Assembly: GCA_026127925.1 (NCBI GenBank)
Contig: JAJSLM010000004.1
Location: 96,496-160,495, forward strand
Reading direction: 5' to 3'
From: Thermoplasmatales archaeon
Lineage (GTDB): Archaea > Thermoplasmatota > Thermoplasmata > Thermoplasmatales > Thermoplasmataceae
Length of the DNA stretch: 64,000 nucleotides
In this document: piece by piece, positions 51,745-60,671 of the stretch
Numbering within the stretch: the stretch's first letter is position 1
Layout of the letters: each line of letters begins with the position of its first letter
Notes under the pieces: generated by a model
The model's input: only the letters and a program-made list of their open reading frames with translations
Databases searched by the model: none
Told to the model about the DNA's origin: nothing
Position numbers and translations under genes: made by a program

Positions 51745-53253
51745 TCATTGACCTTCTTTTTCTTCCCGTAACGGTGTGAGTTTTCTGGATTCTATAAGAT
51801 CGATTATCTTGTTGATATCATTGTAGCTTGGCCTGTCACCTGTCAATTTAGGAACTTCCGAACGAATGACCTCCTTTACTGCCTGGACTTTCGGAGCTAT
51901 GGGAAGATCAAGGAATTCCGTACCCTGCGACCCTAGGAGAAACTCTATGGCGATAATCCTCTCCAGGTTTTTGTTCACCTGTATCAGCTTTAATGCGGAA
52001 TTCATGCCCATGCTCACATGATCCTCCTGGTTCGCAGATGTGGGAATACTATCTGCTGATGAAGGATAAGATAAAACTTTGTTCATATTGCAAAGAGACG
52101 CTGCAACGTACTGAGGGATCATGTATCCTGAGTTATATCCGCTATTCTCAACAAGAAACGGCGGGAGGCCACTTAAGTTGGAATCCACCATTCTCGCTAT
52201 TCTGCGTTCAATGATATTCCCGAGATCCGTGAGCGCGATGGACACAAAATCGCAGCCAAAGGCTACCGGCTCTCCGTGAAAATTACCTACGGAAACGTAG
52301 TCGTCCCCTTTTATGAGTGGGTTATCGGTAACCGAATTTATCTCATCCTGCACAACGGTATTAACATAATTCAGTGTGTCAAGCACAGCGCCATAGACCT
52401 GGGGAATACACCTCAGGGAATAGGCGTCCTGTATTTTCGTTTTTGAAGAAGCCATAACATTTTCACTGCCGGATATTATATTCCTGAATTGAGCTGCAAT
52501 CGCCTTCTGCCCGTTATGCCTCCTTGTTTCAACCGCCCATGCCGTGAACGCCTTGTCCGTGCCCCTGAGAGCTTCGAAACTTAATGCGGCAGAATTAAGG
52601 GAGGTATGCAATAGCTGGAAGCTCTTTGCCAGTTCCAGTGAGAGTATTGCGCTTATTGCAGTTGTACCGTTTATGAACGCCACGCCCTCTTTCTCTGCAA
52701 AACTATATGGCGGTATACCTTCACGCTCAAAAACTTCAATTGATGGTCTGATTGTGCCGTTGTCATAAACTTCGCCTTCGCCCATCATTGCAAGGGCTAT
52801 GTGTGCGAGAGGTGCCAAGTCACCGCTCGCGCCAACTGATCCGAACTGTGGAACAACGGGCAGGATTTTCTTGTTAAGCATCTTGATTAGAAGTGTTATC
52901 AGCTCCTTCCTTACGCCAGAGTAACCAATACTCAGAGAATTGGCGCGAATGAGCATCATTGCTCTTACGTATTCAGACTCCAGTCGATCTCCTACACCAG
53001 CTGAATGGCTTCTTATGAGATTTGCCTGCAGATCTTTCTCGTTCTCCCTTGGAATCTTTACATTAAGGAGGCTTCCAAAACCGGTGTTTACTCCATACAC
53101 CATTTTTCCCGATTGAATTAGATCCATCAGCGACTTATGTGATCGTTCAATATTTTCCTCCGCAGTCGGAGAGAGTGAAACCTTTTCAAAACCTTTGGCA
53201 ACGGATACTGTTTTTTCAATTGTCAGCGAAGAGCCATCAATGGTAACTGTCAT
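51745..53253 (-). CDS. hutH: Histidine ammonia-lyase
   Basis: A 502-residue lyase that converts histidine to urocanate. The self-cyclising Ala-Ser-Gly triad that forms MIO lies in FGSVGASGDLAPLAHIALAM (about 143-145). Also GVNTGFGSLLNVKIPRE, GEPVAFGCDFVSIALTDLGN, and NQEDHVSMGMNSALKLI. It is the first enzyme of histidine breakdown; no other hut gene is in the window. It is monocistronic. Confidence 0.95.
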   Translation of the reverse strand: MTVTIDGSSLTIEKTVSVAKGFEKVSLSPTAEENIERSHKSLMDLIQSGKMVYGVNTGFGSLLNVKIPRENEKDLQANLIRSHSAGVGDRLESEYVRAMMLIRANSLSIGYSGVRKELITLLIKMLNKKILPVVPQFGSVGASGDLAPLAHIALAMMGEGEVYDNGTIRPSIEVFEREGIPPYSFAEKEGVAFINGTTAISAILSLELAKSFQLLHTSLNSAALSFEALRGTDKAFTAWAVETRRHNGQKAIAAQFRNIISGSENVMASSKTKIQDAYSLRCIPQVYGAVLDTLNYVNTVVQDEINSVTDNPLIKGDDYVSVGNFHGEPVAFGCDFVSIALTDLGNIIERRIARMVDSNLSGLPPFLVENSGYNSGYMIPQYVAASLCNMNKVLSYPSSADSIPTSANQEDHVSMGMNSALKLIQVNKNLERIIAIEFLLGSQGTEFLDLPIAPKVQAVKEVIRSEVPKLTGDRPSYNDINKIIDLIESRKLTPLREEKEGQ

Positions 53254-53454
53254 GATCTGGAAATACCTGATTTATTTATAAAGAAGTTAGGTTGTTGATG
53301 TTAGCCTTATTAGTACCACTCTAAAATGAAGGTTGTAAAGATTCTCCTGAATGGTGTTCTATGGCCTCATTTCCAAAGACTTGATCTGATACATAGTATC
53401 AGAGAAAAAATGAGGGAAATCATAGAACCAACTACCGCTAAGGAACGAGCTAGC

Positions 53455-53832
53455 TCAAATCTTGTTTATGATTGATATAAGTTCTTCTTCATACTTCTTT
53501 GCTACCGATTCATCTGCACCCAGGTAGTCTTTTGACTGCTGCGATACACGAGCCATCATAATTTTTGTTCCTGACTGATCCTCAGAAAGAACAATCTTGC
53601 AAGGGAGGAAGAGTCCGTATTCACTGTTAATTCCAACCATTTCTTTAGCTGCTGATGGTTTGCAAACCTCAAGTATGTAATATGGAGGAAAAGTCTCTGA
53701 AAAACTCTTCTTGAGTATCTCCTGCATGTCAACATATGAAAGCAAAACGAATCCATCCTCTTTCAGAGAAGAGGATATTTTTGCAAAGCATTTGTCTGCC
53801 GATAGTTCAACTTTCCGTTCAAATTTGTACAT
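53455..53832 (-). CDS. DUF302 family protein
   Basis: A 125-residue protein from ATG 53832: YKFERKVELSADKCFAKISS, LKEDGFVLLSYVDMQEILKK and FPPYYILEVCKPSAAKEMVG, then YGLFLPCKIVLSE. This is the DUF302 pattern, including its two cysteines. The function of the family is unknown; members often occur near sulfur or redox genes. An earlier Met adds 27 residues and is less likely. The AhpD gene lies 55 bp upstream. Confidence 0.85.
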   Translation of the reverse strand: MYKFERKVELSADKCFAKISSSLKEDGFVLLSYVDMQEILKKSFSETFPPYYILEVCKPSAAKEMVGINSEYGLFLPCKIVLSEDQSGTKIMMARVSQQSKDYLGADESVAKKYEEELISIINKI

Positions 53833-53887
53833 TTGATATCGCCAACTGAGTAATCGATAGATCTTCAAGCAAGATAAATATTGTTTT

Positions 53888-54223
53888 TCATTTCCCAAAA
53901 GATTCAATCGCATCTTTGAGAATCTGCATGTGCATCAATGCTGGTGCTCCCGCCATGAGAACCGCTACAAACGATGCCTCAATTATCTCTTCTTCCGTGG
54001 CTCCGCTGTCTAGGGCCATTTTCACATGGTAGGTTATGCACCATTCACAGGTACTTGCTAGTGACAGGGCAATTGCAATAAGTTCCTTTGTCTTATTGTC
54101 CAAATTCCCTGCAGACATTACCGTTTTGTTGAAATTTTGAAAGGACTCAAAAGTAGCGGGAGCTTTCTCACCTGTATACCCCATCGTATCCATTACTTGC
54201 CTTAATAATTCTGCCGAAGACAT
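53888..54223 (-). CDS. AhpD-like carboxymuconolactone decarboxylase family protein
   Basis: A 111-residue helical protein with the AhpD redox motif SLASTCEWCITYHVKMALDS (CxxC plus His) and GATEEEIIEASFVAVLMAGA. Family members act as alkylhydroperoxidases via the CxxC pair or as decarboxylases; the CxxC/His form suggests a peroxidase role. The start at 54223 follows an AAGTGATG stretch. Confidence 0.88.
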   Translation of the reverse strand: MSSAELLRQVMDTMGYTGEKAPATFESFQNFNKTVMSAGNLDNKTKELIAIALSLASTCEWCITYHVKMALDSGATEEEIIEASFVAVLMAGAPALMHMQILKDAIESFGK

Positions 54224-54379
54224 TCTAATTCATCACTTCATATATGGCGAGGATATAGCCTTGGTGATAGGTGCAATAGAACACAAAACTTTCAACAGTC
54301 CGGAATAAAAACATATTCTCATGACCCTTATGTTGCTGCTCATGTTTAAATTCGTAGAAAATCTGCAGGTTTATCATTT

Positions 54380-55480
54380 ATGCAACGTACGAATATCGCG
54401 ACAATGTTGGGAAAGATAACAAAGGGAAATGCTGTTGACATTCTCTCAAGGTTTCCGGATAATTCAGTGGACCTAATTTTTGCGGATCCACCATATAACC
54501 TGCAGTTAGAGGACGAACTGTGGAGACCAAACCAGACGCGCGTAAATGCAGTAAACGACAGTTGGGATAAATTTGGAAGTTTTGAGGAGTACGATGACTT
54601 TACTATCAAGTGGCTGACTGAATGCAAGAGGATTCTTAAGGACTCTGGAGGCATCTGGGTCATAGGCACATACCACAATATTTTCAGACTCGGAAAGGTG
54701 ATCCAGGACCTTGGTTTCTGGATAATAAACGACGTGGTCTGGATTAAGACGAATCCTATGCCAAATTTCAAGGGAACGAGATTCACAAATGCACATGAAA
54801 CCCTGATTTTTTCGGTGAAAAATAAACACTCAAAATACACGTTTCATTACAAATCCATGAAAGCCTATAACGATGATCTTCAAATGCGAAGCGACTGGAC
54901 GATCCCGATATGCAGCGGAAGAGAAAGACTAAGAATTGACGGTGAACGAGCTCATTCAACACAAAAGCCTGAAGAACTCATGAGACGGGTAATTCTTTCA
55001 ACATCCAATCCAGGCGACGTAATTCTGGATCCGTTCATGGGAAGCGGAACTACAGGTGTAGTTGCAAAGATGCTTGGAAGAAAATTCATTGGCATAGAAA
55101 TGGAAGAAAAGTATATCTCAGTGGCCATGGATCGCATATCCAAAACGGTGCCTGTCGCAGATGAATATCTCTCTTATCCCCTGGAAGTCAGGAAACCGAG
55201 GATCCCTTTTGGTGACCTTGTCGCTTCGGGGTTGATTAGGGATGGCGAGACCTTATACTCAGAATCGAGGGAATTTCAGGCTACGGTGCTAGCAAATGGA
55301 ACTGTGGTTTCCGGAAATATTCAAGGATCTATACATTCAGTCAGTGCTAGGGTCCTTGGAAAGCCTGCATACAATGGATGGAAGTTCTGGTACGTCCTCA
55401 GAGATCAAAATATGGTAAGCATAGATGACCTGAGAAACGAAATAATAAAAAAGTGCTGCACGGAATATAAGGAGCGTTGA
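54380..55480 (+). CDS. CcrM/HinfI-like solitary DNA methyltransferase
   Basis: A 366-residue beta-class N6-adenine methyltransferase. Motif IV is VDLIFADPPYNLQL (about 30-43); the AdoMet motif is VILDPFMGSGTTGVVAKMLG. The intervening blocks (NAVNDSWDKFGSFEEYDDF, VIGTYHNIFRLGKVIQDLGF, NPMPNFKGTRFTNAHETLIF, QMRSDWTIPICSG) are those of CcrM and M.HinfI, which modify GANTC. The C-terminal 90 residues form a RAMA-like domain (LVASGLIRDGETLYSESREF). No restriction endonuclease lies next to it, so it is probably an orphan, regulatory-type methylase. Confidence 0.92.
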   Translation: MQRTNIATMLGKITKGNAVDILSRFPDNSVDLIFADPPYNLQLEDELWRPNQTRVNAVNDSWDKFGSFEEYDDFTIKWLTECKRILKDSGGIWVIGTYHNIFRLGKVIQDLGFWIINDVVWIKTNPMPNFKGTRFTNAHETLIFSVKNKHSKYTFHYKSMKAYNDDLQMRSDWTIPICSGRERLRIDGERAHSTQKPEELMRRVILSTSNPGDVILDPFMGSGTTGVVAKMLGRKFIGIEMEEKYISVAMDRISKTVPVADEYLSYPLEVRKPRIPFGDLVASGLIRDGETLYSESREFQATVLANGTVVSGNIQGSIHSVSARVLGKPAYNGWKFWYVLRDQNMVSIDDLRNEIIKKCCTEYKER

Positions 55481-55531
55481 GCAATTCTCCGGAAAAAAAG
55501 AAGCATAGTATCAATCGAGGAGTTTTTAGTA

Positions 55532-55606
55532 TGCAGGTGCCGGGATTTGGACCCGGGTCGAAAGCTTGGAAGGCTTCCGTGCTAGGCCAGACTACACTAC
55601 ACCTGC
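55532..55606 (-). tRNA. tRNA-Gly (anticodon UCC)
   Basis: On the minus strand a complete cloverleaf: acceptor GCAGGTG/CACCTGC, D-arm region with AGTCTGGCCT, anticodon stem GAAGC/GCTTT around loop CTTCCAA (U33, anticodon UCC), and T-arm CCGGG-TCCAAAT-CCCGG. Discriminator A. 75 nt, no encoded CCA and no intron. Converges with the methyltransferase gene. Confidence 0.95.
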
Positions 55607-55677
55607 CTTCACATCCGAATGCCCAAAGTGGATAATTTATTTTCGATCGCACAGTATTCGTGCAATCATTTCATCGA

Positions 55678-56358
55678 TCAAAAGTCCATGGAAAAATCGA
55701 TAGGTGTTGATTGATTAACGCCATGATTTTCCCAGTACATTCTGAAGTTATAATCCGTGTTGACGCTACCGGCAAATGTGAAAACGATCTTGTGAACAGA
55801 AACCTGGGTAAAACTTTCGCCCGTCCAGGTGGTACTACTAGTTGGTCTATATTGGAGGCCGATTATAGTGATGTTGTTCCTGTAAATGAAGCTTAAGTTG
55901 TACGTTGAATTCCCAATCAGGGTGGATGGGACAGTGAACACGTTTCCGCTCGAGATGGAGACAGAAGTCCAACTATTTGTGTGAACAGGTGCACCCTGCA
56001 TACCCGTCAACTCGGGAGCGGAAACGGAGTGGATTGGCACGTTCAGAACAACAATCCAGAATAAAAGCCAGCTAAAAACATAAATGGCACCATTCAGAAA
56101 TTTATGGGATGTTTTCGCTGATGTTTTAACATGCAGGAATCTTAGTATTTTTCCAAGAAACACCAGAAACAGCAGCATTATGAGCACTGCAACGTACCAG
56201 TAACCTGCAAGTTGCAAATATCCAGCCGCTGCTCCTGTTCCAGCACCTATGAAGAAAACAAATATTATACCCTTAGCTCTCTGCATTTCTGACTGTAAGT
56301 ACTCTTTTTCGTCAAACTTTGGCTCTTCGAATAATGGTTGTTCACCTGGCTTTGGCAT
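55678..56358 (-). CDS. Membrane protein with extracellular beta domain, unknown function
   Basis: A 226-residue protein: charged cytoplasmic N-terminus (PLFEEPKFDEKEYLQSEMQR), three membrane helices (GIIFVFFIGAGTGAAAGYLQ, WYVAVLIMLLFLVFLGKI, AIYVFSWLLFWIVVLNVPI) and an external C-terminal half of about 110 residues with sequons (NST, NLS, NIT, NQS). No family recognised. A perfect 18-bp palindrome lies 26-43 bases upstream of the ATG. Confidence 0.75.
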   Translation of the reverse strand: MPKPGEQPLFEEPKFDEKEYLQSEMQRAKGIIFVFFIGAGTGAAAGYLQLAGYWYVAVLIMLLFLVFLGKILRFLHVKTSAKTSHKFLNGAIYVFSWLLFWIVVLNVPIHSVSAPELTGMQGAPVHTNSWTSVSISSGNVFTVPSTLIGNSTYNLSFIYRNNITIIGLQYRPTSSTTWTGESFTQVSVHKIVFTFAGSVNTDYNFRMYWENHGVNQSTPIDFSMDF

Positions 56359-56670
56359 TATGATCTTCCTTTGTGCTATTTATCATGAATTTGAATTCAT
56401 GAGTAAATACTTTATTCTTGACTGCAGGTTAATACGTAACTTCTTTTTCCTTTTTTTGCTGAAGCATTATTCACAGATCACGGAATCTGAACTTCAGGAA
56501 AGAGAGGCCATCACGATTCAATGTTGTCTTTTCCTTTTTCCTCACACTGATTGAGGAAGAGAGACATACAAGGAATTACACGCAATATTACCTATTTTAC
56601 GCATGTCCCCTAACAGATTGGGCGTTATCTAGGAGGCATTAATAAGGTTTCGCTAGGAAATCTTAAGGCC
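56359..56670. other. Intergenic region with an 18-bp palindrome at 56384-56401
   Basis: CATGAATTTGAATTCATG has 8-bp perfect arms with a 2-base centre and lies just upstream of the membrane protein gene (ATG at 56358), next to a weak TATA-like stretch, so it may be an operator. The rest of the 312 bp holds only pyrimidine-rich stretches that may serve as terminators for tpiA; I see no gene. Confidence 0.5.
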
Positions 56671-57336
56671 TCAAGAGTCAGCACCAATCAGGGATTTTAA
56701 GGCCTCTACTGGAGAGTTGGAAAGAACTATGCCTGATGCAATTAAAACACCACCGGCTCCCAATTCAAGAGAATCGTTGTAATCCTTATGATTCTTTATA
56801 CCCGCCCCCACAAGAATCATGGATCGGCTTCCGTTGTATTCATTAACCACGTCCCTAATGACACTTGGATTTGCAGTAGACACGGAAATATTGCCTCCAA
56901 TTAATTCCGGTGGTTCATAAGCCACGAAGTCTGTTTCAAGTTTCTTAAAATCCAGTGCCTCTGAGTAACTTTCACAGCACAAGACAGTCTCGAGTCCAGC
57001 ATCTCGTGCAAAAAGGACACTAGATTCAATTTTATCCCTTAGAACACGCCTTTCTGAATGATTCAAGAGAGAACCTTTGATTCCAAAATCCATTAATATC
57101 TGGGGGCTTATTTGGGCGGTATATGGTCCATAATTGACTGGATCTACGTGCTGTGCGTAGAATTCCATCTCCGGAAATTGTCCAGCGAGTCTTATATCGA
57201 TAGGATGAAGAGCAAATATAAGGCGGATATCGTAAGAATCAACAAACGGAATGAATTTCATCAGGAACCTTTCAGATTCAGGTCCAGATGAAACTCTATA
57301 GTGTTTCAGATTCACTATGACCACAGGTTTTGGCAT
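56671..57336 (-). CDS. tpiA: Triosephosphate isomerase, archaeal type
   Basis: About 221 residues from ATG 57336, the short archaeal form. Catalytic Lys is in PVVIVNLKHYR, His in GSLLNHSERRVLR and Glu in FVAYEPPELIGG; the phosphate loops are GNISVSTANP and ILVGAGIKNHKD with GAGGVLIASGIV. It interconverts DHAP and glyceraldehyde-3-phosphate. The Met seven codons upstream is less likely. Confidence 0.94.
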   Translation of the reverse strand: MPKPVVIVNLKHYRVSSGPESERFLMKFIPFVDSYDIRLIFALHPIDIRLAGQFPEMEFYAQHVDPVNYGPYTAQISPQILMDFGIKGSLLNHSERRVLRDKIESSVLFARDAGLETVLCCESYSEALDFKKLETDFVAYEPPELIGGNISVSTANPSVIRDVVNEYNGSRSMILVGAGIKNHKDYNDSLELGAGGVLIASGIVLSNSPVEALKSLIGADS

Positions 57337-57433
57337 GGATGGGTATAGAACACACAATTATGATTTTTGCTGAATGCGAGATATCAGACTTACCAGCGAT
57401 AGGCTTATTAGTACCTTTCAATGAAAGGAAACA

Positions 57434-58003
57434 ATGACAGATAAAGTAAAAATTACAGGTTTTGGCGGAAGCCTGAGAAAGAAATCGTTCAACAGAGCGT
57501 TGCTCTCGGAATGCACAGCATTAATGCCCGGGAATTCTGAGCTTAAAATCTTTGACATCTCTAAGATACCAATATACAATCAGGACGATGAAATCGATCT
57601 TCCTAAGCCTGTAAAAGATTTCAAGGATGCGATAAGGTCTTCCGATGCTGTTCTGGTCGTAACGCCGGAGTACAACTATTCGATCCCAGGGTTCCTGAAA
57701 AATGCCATAGATTATGCCTCTAGACCTGCAGACGATAATGTGTTTAAACACAAACCCGTTGCTCTTATGAGCGCATCCGTTTCAATTCTTGGTGGATCAA
57801 GAGCACAGTACCATCTTAGGCAGGTCTTCGTTTTCTTAGATTCCTTTGTAATAAACAAGCCTGAGGTTTTTGTGACACTTGCAAGTACAAAATTTGACGA
57901 AAATCTAAAACTGATCGATGAAGCGGCCAAAGGCTTTATGAAACAGTTACTGCAGAATCTAGTTTCCTTCACCAACGATCTTAAGAATATGGAAAATAAG
58001 TAA
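57434..58003 (+). CDS. NADPH-dependent FMN reductase family protein
   Basis: A 189-residue flavodoxin-like protein: TGFGGSLRKKSFNRALLSEC (FMN phosphate loop), AVLVVTPEYNYSIPGFLKNA (the PEYN isoalloxazine loop) and SASVSILGGSRAQYHLRQVF. Related enzymes reduce quinones, azo dyes or chromate; a ChrB-domain protein lies 5 kb away, but there is no direct link. Its stop abuts the stop of the small zinc protein on the other strand. Confidence 0.9.
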   Translation: MTDKVKITGFGGSLRKKSFNRALLSECTALMPGNSELKIFDISKIPIYNQDDEIDLPKPVKDFKDAIRSSDAVLVVTPEYNYSIPGFLKNAIDYASRPADDNVFKHKPVALMSASVSILGGSRAQYHLRQVFVFLDSFVINKPEVFVTLASTKFDENLKLIDEAAKGFMKQLLQNLVSFTNDLKNMENK

Positions 58004-58117
58004 TCAACAGCACCCGTACCCATTTCCTACTTCGCCAGTGCCGTCACAATCTTCACATTCCTTCACAGCATTTTCCGCTCGAACAAAACCAGAGCCACCA
58101 CAGTTCCTGCATTTCAT
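58004..58117 (-). CDS. 37-residue DnaJ-type zinc-finger microprotein
   Basis: Translation of the gap gives two CxxCxGxG-like repeats: CRNCGGSGFV (residues 3-12) and CEDCDGTGEV (21-30), ending GNGYGCC. These are the zinc-finger modules of DnaJ and of small redox/anti-termination proteins. A TATA-like TAATATATAT lies about 10-20 bases upstream of the ATG, so the message is probably leaderless. Function unknown. The gene ends exactly at the end of the FMN reductase gene. Confidence 0.75.
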   Translation of the reverse strand: MKCRNCGGSGFVRAENAVKECEDCDGTGEVGNGYGCC

Positions 58118-58180
58118 AATTAGATATATATTAAGCCCTTAAATGCCTATTCATGTTCCCAAGTGCCAACGTAAAATTCT

Positions 58181-58754
58181 CTATAAATGCAAGACCACAC
58201 CGTAATTCTGGTATATTATGTATATCGCAACAACGATAACGATTATTGCGAATATCTGTGTGAGCCTTCTCTTAGGTACCCTGCTTGCATATCTCGCACC
58301 GACCAACGGTTATGCCTGTGAGTATGAGGATTATATAAGATTTAGAGACCTTCCTCTCTCTTTCCGATATGTCTACGCACTTCCTCTTGAGCATGTATAG
58401 AGCTATGGCGATCATGAGGAAGCCGAAGAAGAACAGGAGGAAGGTACCGGGGGTGAGAAGACCGAGTTCCGATCCTGCCAGTACACCGGCTATTCCCGGA
58501 ACGGTGAAGATCACTCCTGTCCGGTAGTTGACGTTCTTCTTAAGGGTGTGGGGTATAAGGTTGAGATATGCATTGATGCCGACAGCAAGTGCTGTCGTGC
58601 CTATGACGAGGTGCGGGTGATCGTACCCGACGAAGTATATCAGTAGCGGTATTGCGAGGATCGATCCGCCTCCACCGATGAGACCGAGGGAGAAACCGAC
58701 GAGTATTCCTGATATTATTGAGAGAATTATCTGAAGATCTGTTATCGGATACAT
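58181..58754 (-). pseudogene. TauE/SafE sulfite-exporter family gene with internal deletion and frameshift
   Basis: The N-terminal half is intact: ISGILVGFSLGLIGGGGSIL, AIPLLIYFVGYDHPHLVIG, TTALAVGINAYLNLIPHTLK. After the second-half opener ILILTGITVG the frame runs into VGRCEICKQGT and stops. In the frame two bases over, starting at the same Gly, the sequence continues as GARYASRVPKRRLTQIFAII to a stop at 58181, which is the normal TauE C-terminus. About 80-100 residues of the second repeat are missing at the junction. A truncated 160-residue protein could still be made, but a working exporter is unlikely. Confidence 0.8.
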
Positions 58755-58763
58755 TTCGATGGC

Positions 58764-59111
58764 CTAGAATGTTATTACCGTGTATCCGTCTTCTATCCTG
58801 GAGTTTGTCTCAACGCCACCGAGAACCAGATCGATTCCTGGAAAGATATCATCCTCGGTTAAGCCTTCGCCTGCCATGCTTATCTTGCATATCTTCAACG
58901 GTATGCCTTCGTTCCTGAGCATGTTGATCTGATCTTCGAACTGGGGAGAACTCTTCTGATGCCTGTTCGCAGCCTGGACTCCCCTTCCGAGGAAGAGGAA
59001 TTCGACATTGGCCTTTGCATTCTTAACCGCGTTAAATGCAAAGCTGAATGCAACCATCTCGGTGTTTATGTTGTCTTTCCCTGTGATCAGCATTACGAGT
59101 ATTTTGGACAT
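58764..59111 (-). CDS. DsrE-family sulfur-relay-like protein
   Basis: A 115-residue DsrE/F fold: KILVMLITGKDNINTEMVAF, AVKNAKANVEFLFLGRGVQA, then LRNEGIPLKICKISMAGEGL and LVLGGVETNSRIEDGYTVIT. The only cysteine (KICKIS) is in the position used for sulfur carriage in some homologues. It lies between the YeeE-type transporter and the TauE remnant in a sulfur operon, consistent with handling of persulfide. Confidence 0.85.
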   Translation of the reverse strand: MSKILVMLITGKDNINTEMVAFSFAFNAVKNAKANVEFLFLGRGVQAANRHQKSSPQFEDQINMLRNEGIPLKICKISMAGEGLTEDDIFPGIDLVLGGVETNSRIEDGYTVITF

Positions 59112-59154
59112 TTCTTATCACCATCTTTTATTGTTCTCTTGTAAATAGCAATTT

Positions 59155-60552
59155 TTATTTTGTGTATCCCCATGAGTTAATTTTCATATGCATGAAGTAT
59201 CTAAGCATTATCCATGCTCCAAGAAGAACAAATATCATAAATACGAAGCTTGACACTGCCATTTGAATATCTCCACTGAGAATATGACCCGAAGCACATC
59301 CATTAGCCATTCTCGCTCCGAATAGTACCATAAATGCTCCAACGAATGCACCAATAGGTCTGTACTTTGGATCATGGCTTCTACTCCATATCTTTGGCAC
59401 CTGCGGTTTAAAACCCATGTATCTTCTGGATATAAGAGTAGCCGCAATCAAACCTCCAAGAAATGAGCTTAAATCTGTAAAAGGTTCCCAACCAATTTCA
59501 CTAAAAGGAAGATTAACTGCCACTCCATTAACAATGTGAAGACCACCAAATAATTGGAAATATGCATTCGATGCTGCCCAAGTTGGATTCACCAGATAGG
59601 ACAACTGAGCTCCTATCCATGAAAATGTTGTTGATTCCCCAAATATCTGATGTAATATTATTACCGCCACAGCCGTAATTGTGAAAGCGAGACCTAAAGG
59701 AATTGTCATTCTTGCGTTTTCTGTACTGCTTTCATTGATAAGTCTAGTCAAGTATTTATTTGCTTTCGGATATTTTTCGAAGTCTTCGTTTATCACCAAA
59801 TCAAAAGTTATCTTATTCTTACTTTTCCCAAGCATATGGTAACCGCAAGAATTTTTTACTTTTGTCCTTGGATATCTAGGGAGAAGAAGAAATACGGCAA
59901 TTAGAATTATTCCAAATATTAGACTGACCAAAAACACACCTATTTTACTTGTTATCCCAAATATTGATGCCCATGTAATTGGTCCAAAATTTAAAGTATC
60001 CCAGAAGAACCATTTTACGTTTCCAAATATTACAGACCAGGTGAATGCGCCTAACAGTCCACCCAAAGCCGCATATATTGCATCTCTTCTTCCCTGTCCA
60101 AGTGCTATCCAAATAGTTCCTGGAAAATAACCTGCGAGTCCAACTCCTGCTCCGAATATAAGTCCACCAATCACAATTCCAGGAACGAAGAAATCTTTAA
60201 TTCCAAAATTTGGATGCGTAATCAGAGCCACAAGGTAGAGCAATATTGCACCGACACCTATTGCAAAACCAAAACATACCATTAAAAATCTGTCTTGAAA
60301 AGCCATAACTCGAAACAGTGTATCTGGATCGGTGAAATTCCACAACTCCAATGGTATGGCGAGAGGGAGTGCTACAATTAGTCCAAGCAGGAGAGGCGCC
60401 TTTGTTTGGTGGAAAACATACTGCATTATTATACCGGCAATTAATAACGATAGCGCAAGAATCAAAAGAGCATAAACGGCTTTCCAAAATATGTATTTGT
60501 CTTTCTTGAATGATTTATCTTCAACATTTTTATTAGTAATATTTTCAGTCAT
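59155..60552 (-). CDS. YeeE/YedE-type sulfur (thiosulfate) transporter
   Basis: A 465-residue protein with about 12 helices in two halves. The first has GVGLAGYFPGTIWIALGQGR; the second has FGARMANGCASGHILSGDIQ, where the Cys is the substrate-relay residue of the family (TsuA-type). It probably imports thiosulfate or a related sulfur compound, delivering it to the DsrE protein made next. It is divergent from the CARF-like regulator; the region 60553-60671 holds both promoters. Confidence 0.88.
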   Translation of the reverse strand: MTENITNKNVEDKSFKKDKYIFWKAVYALLILALSLLIAGIIMQYVFHQTKAPLLLGLIVALPLAIPLELWNFTDPDTLFRVMAFQDRFLMVCFGFAIGVGAILLYLVALITHPNFGIKDFFVPGIVIGGLIFGAGVGLAGYFPGTIWIALGQGRRDAIYAALGGLLGAFTWSVIFGNVKWFFWDTLNFGPITWASIFGITSKIGVFLVSLIFGIILIAVFLLLPRYPRTKVKNSCGYHMLGKSKNKITFDLVINEDFEKYPKANKYLTRLINESSTENARMTIPLGLAFTITAVAVIILHQIFGESTTFSWIGAQLSYLVNPTWAASNAYFQLFGGLHIVNGVAVNLPFSEIGWEPFTDLSSFLGGLIAATLISRRYMGFKPQVPKIWSRSHDPKYRPIGAFVGAFMVLFGARMANGCASGHILSGDIQMAVSSFVFMIFVLLGAWIMLRYFMHMKINSWGYTK

Positions 60553-60644
60553 AACTTTTCACTAACAAATAAGAAGAAAATAATATTTGAATGTATTCAT
60601 TAAAATACCGAAATGCAAGTATTTTAGGAAACGTTGCACAAAAT

Positions 60645-60662
60645 TTATACATTTGTGTATAA
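60645..60662 (+). promoter_or_regulatory. Perfect inverted repeat overlapping the regulator's TATA box
   Basis: TTATACA-tttg-TGTATAA, a 7-bp perfect dyad with a 4-base spacer. Its left arm is the TATA box (AATTTATACA) about 25 bases upstream of the regulator's GTG start at 60672. A protein bound here would block that promoter and could also affect the divergent YeeE promoter. This suggests autoregulation by the winged-helix domain. Confidence 0.6.
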
Positions 60663-60671
60663 TAAACAAAA

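Noticed and set aside
53325..53474. 49-codon plus-strand frame (MKVVKILLNGVLWPHFQRLD onward)
   Set aside because: It overlaps the end of the DUF302 gene, has no Shine-Dalgarno and resembles no family; it could be a remnant, but nothing supports expression.
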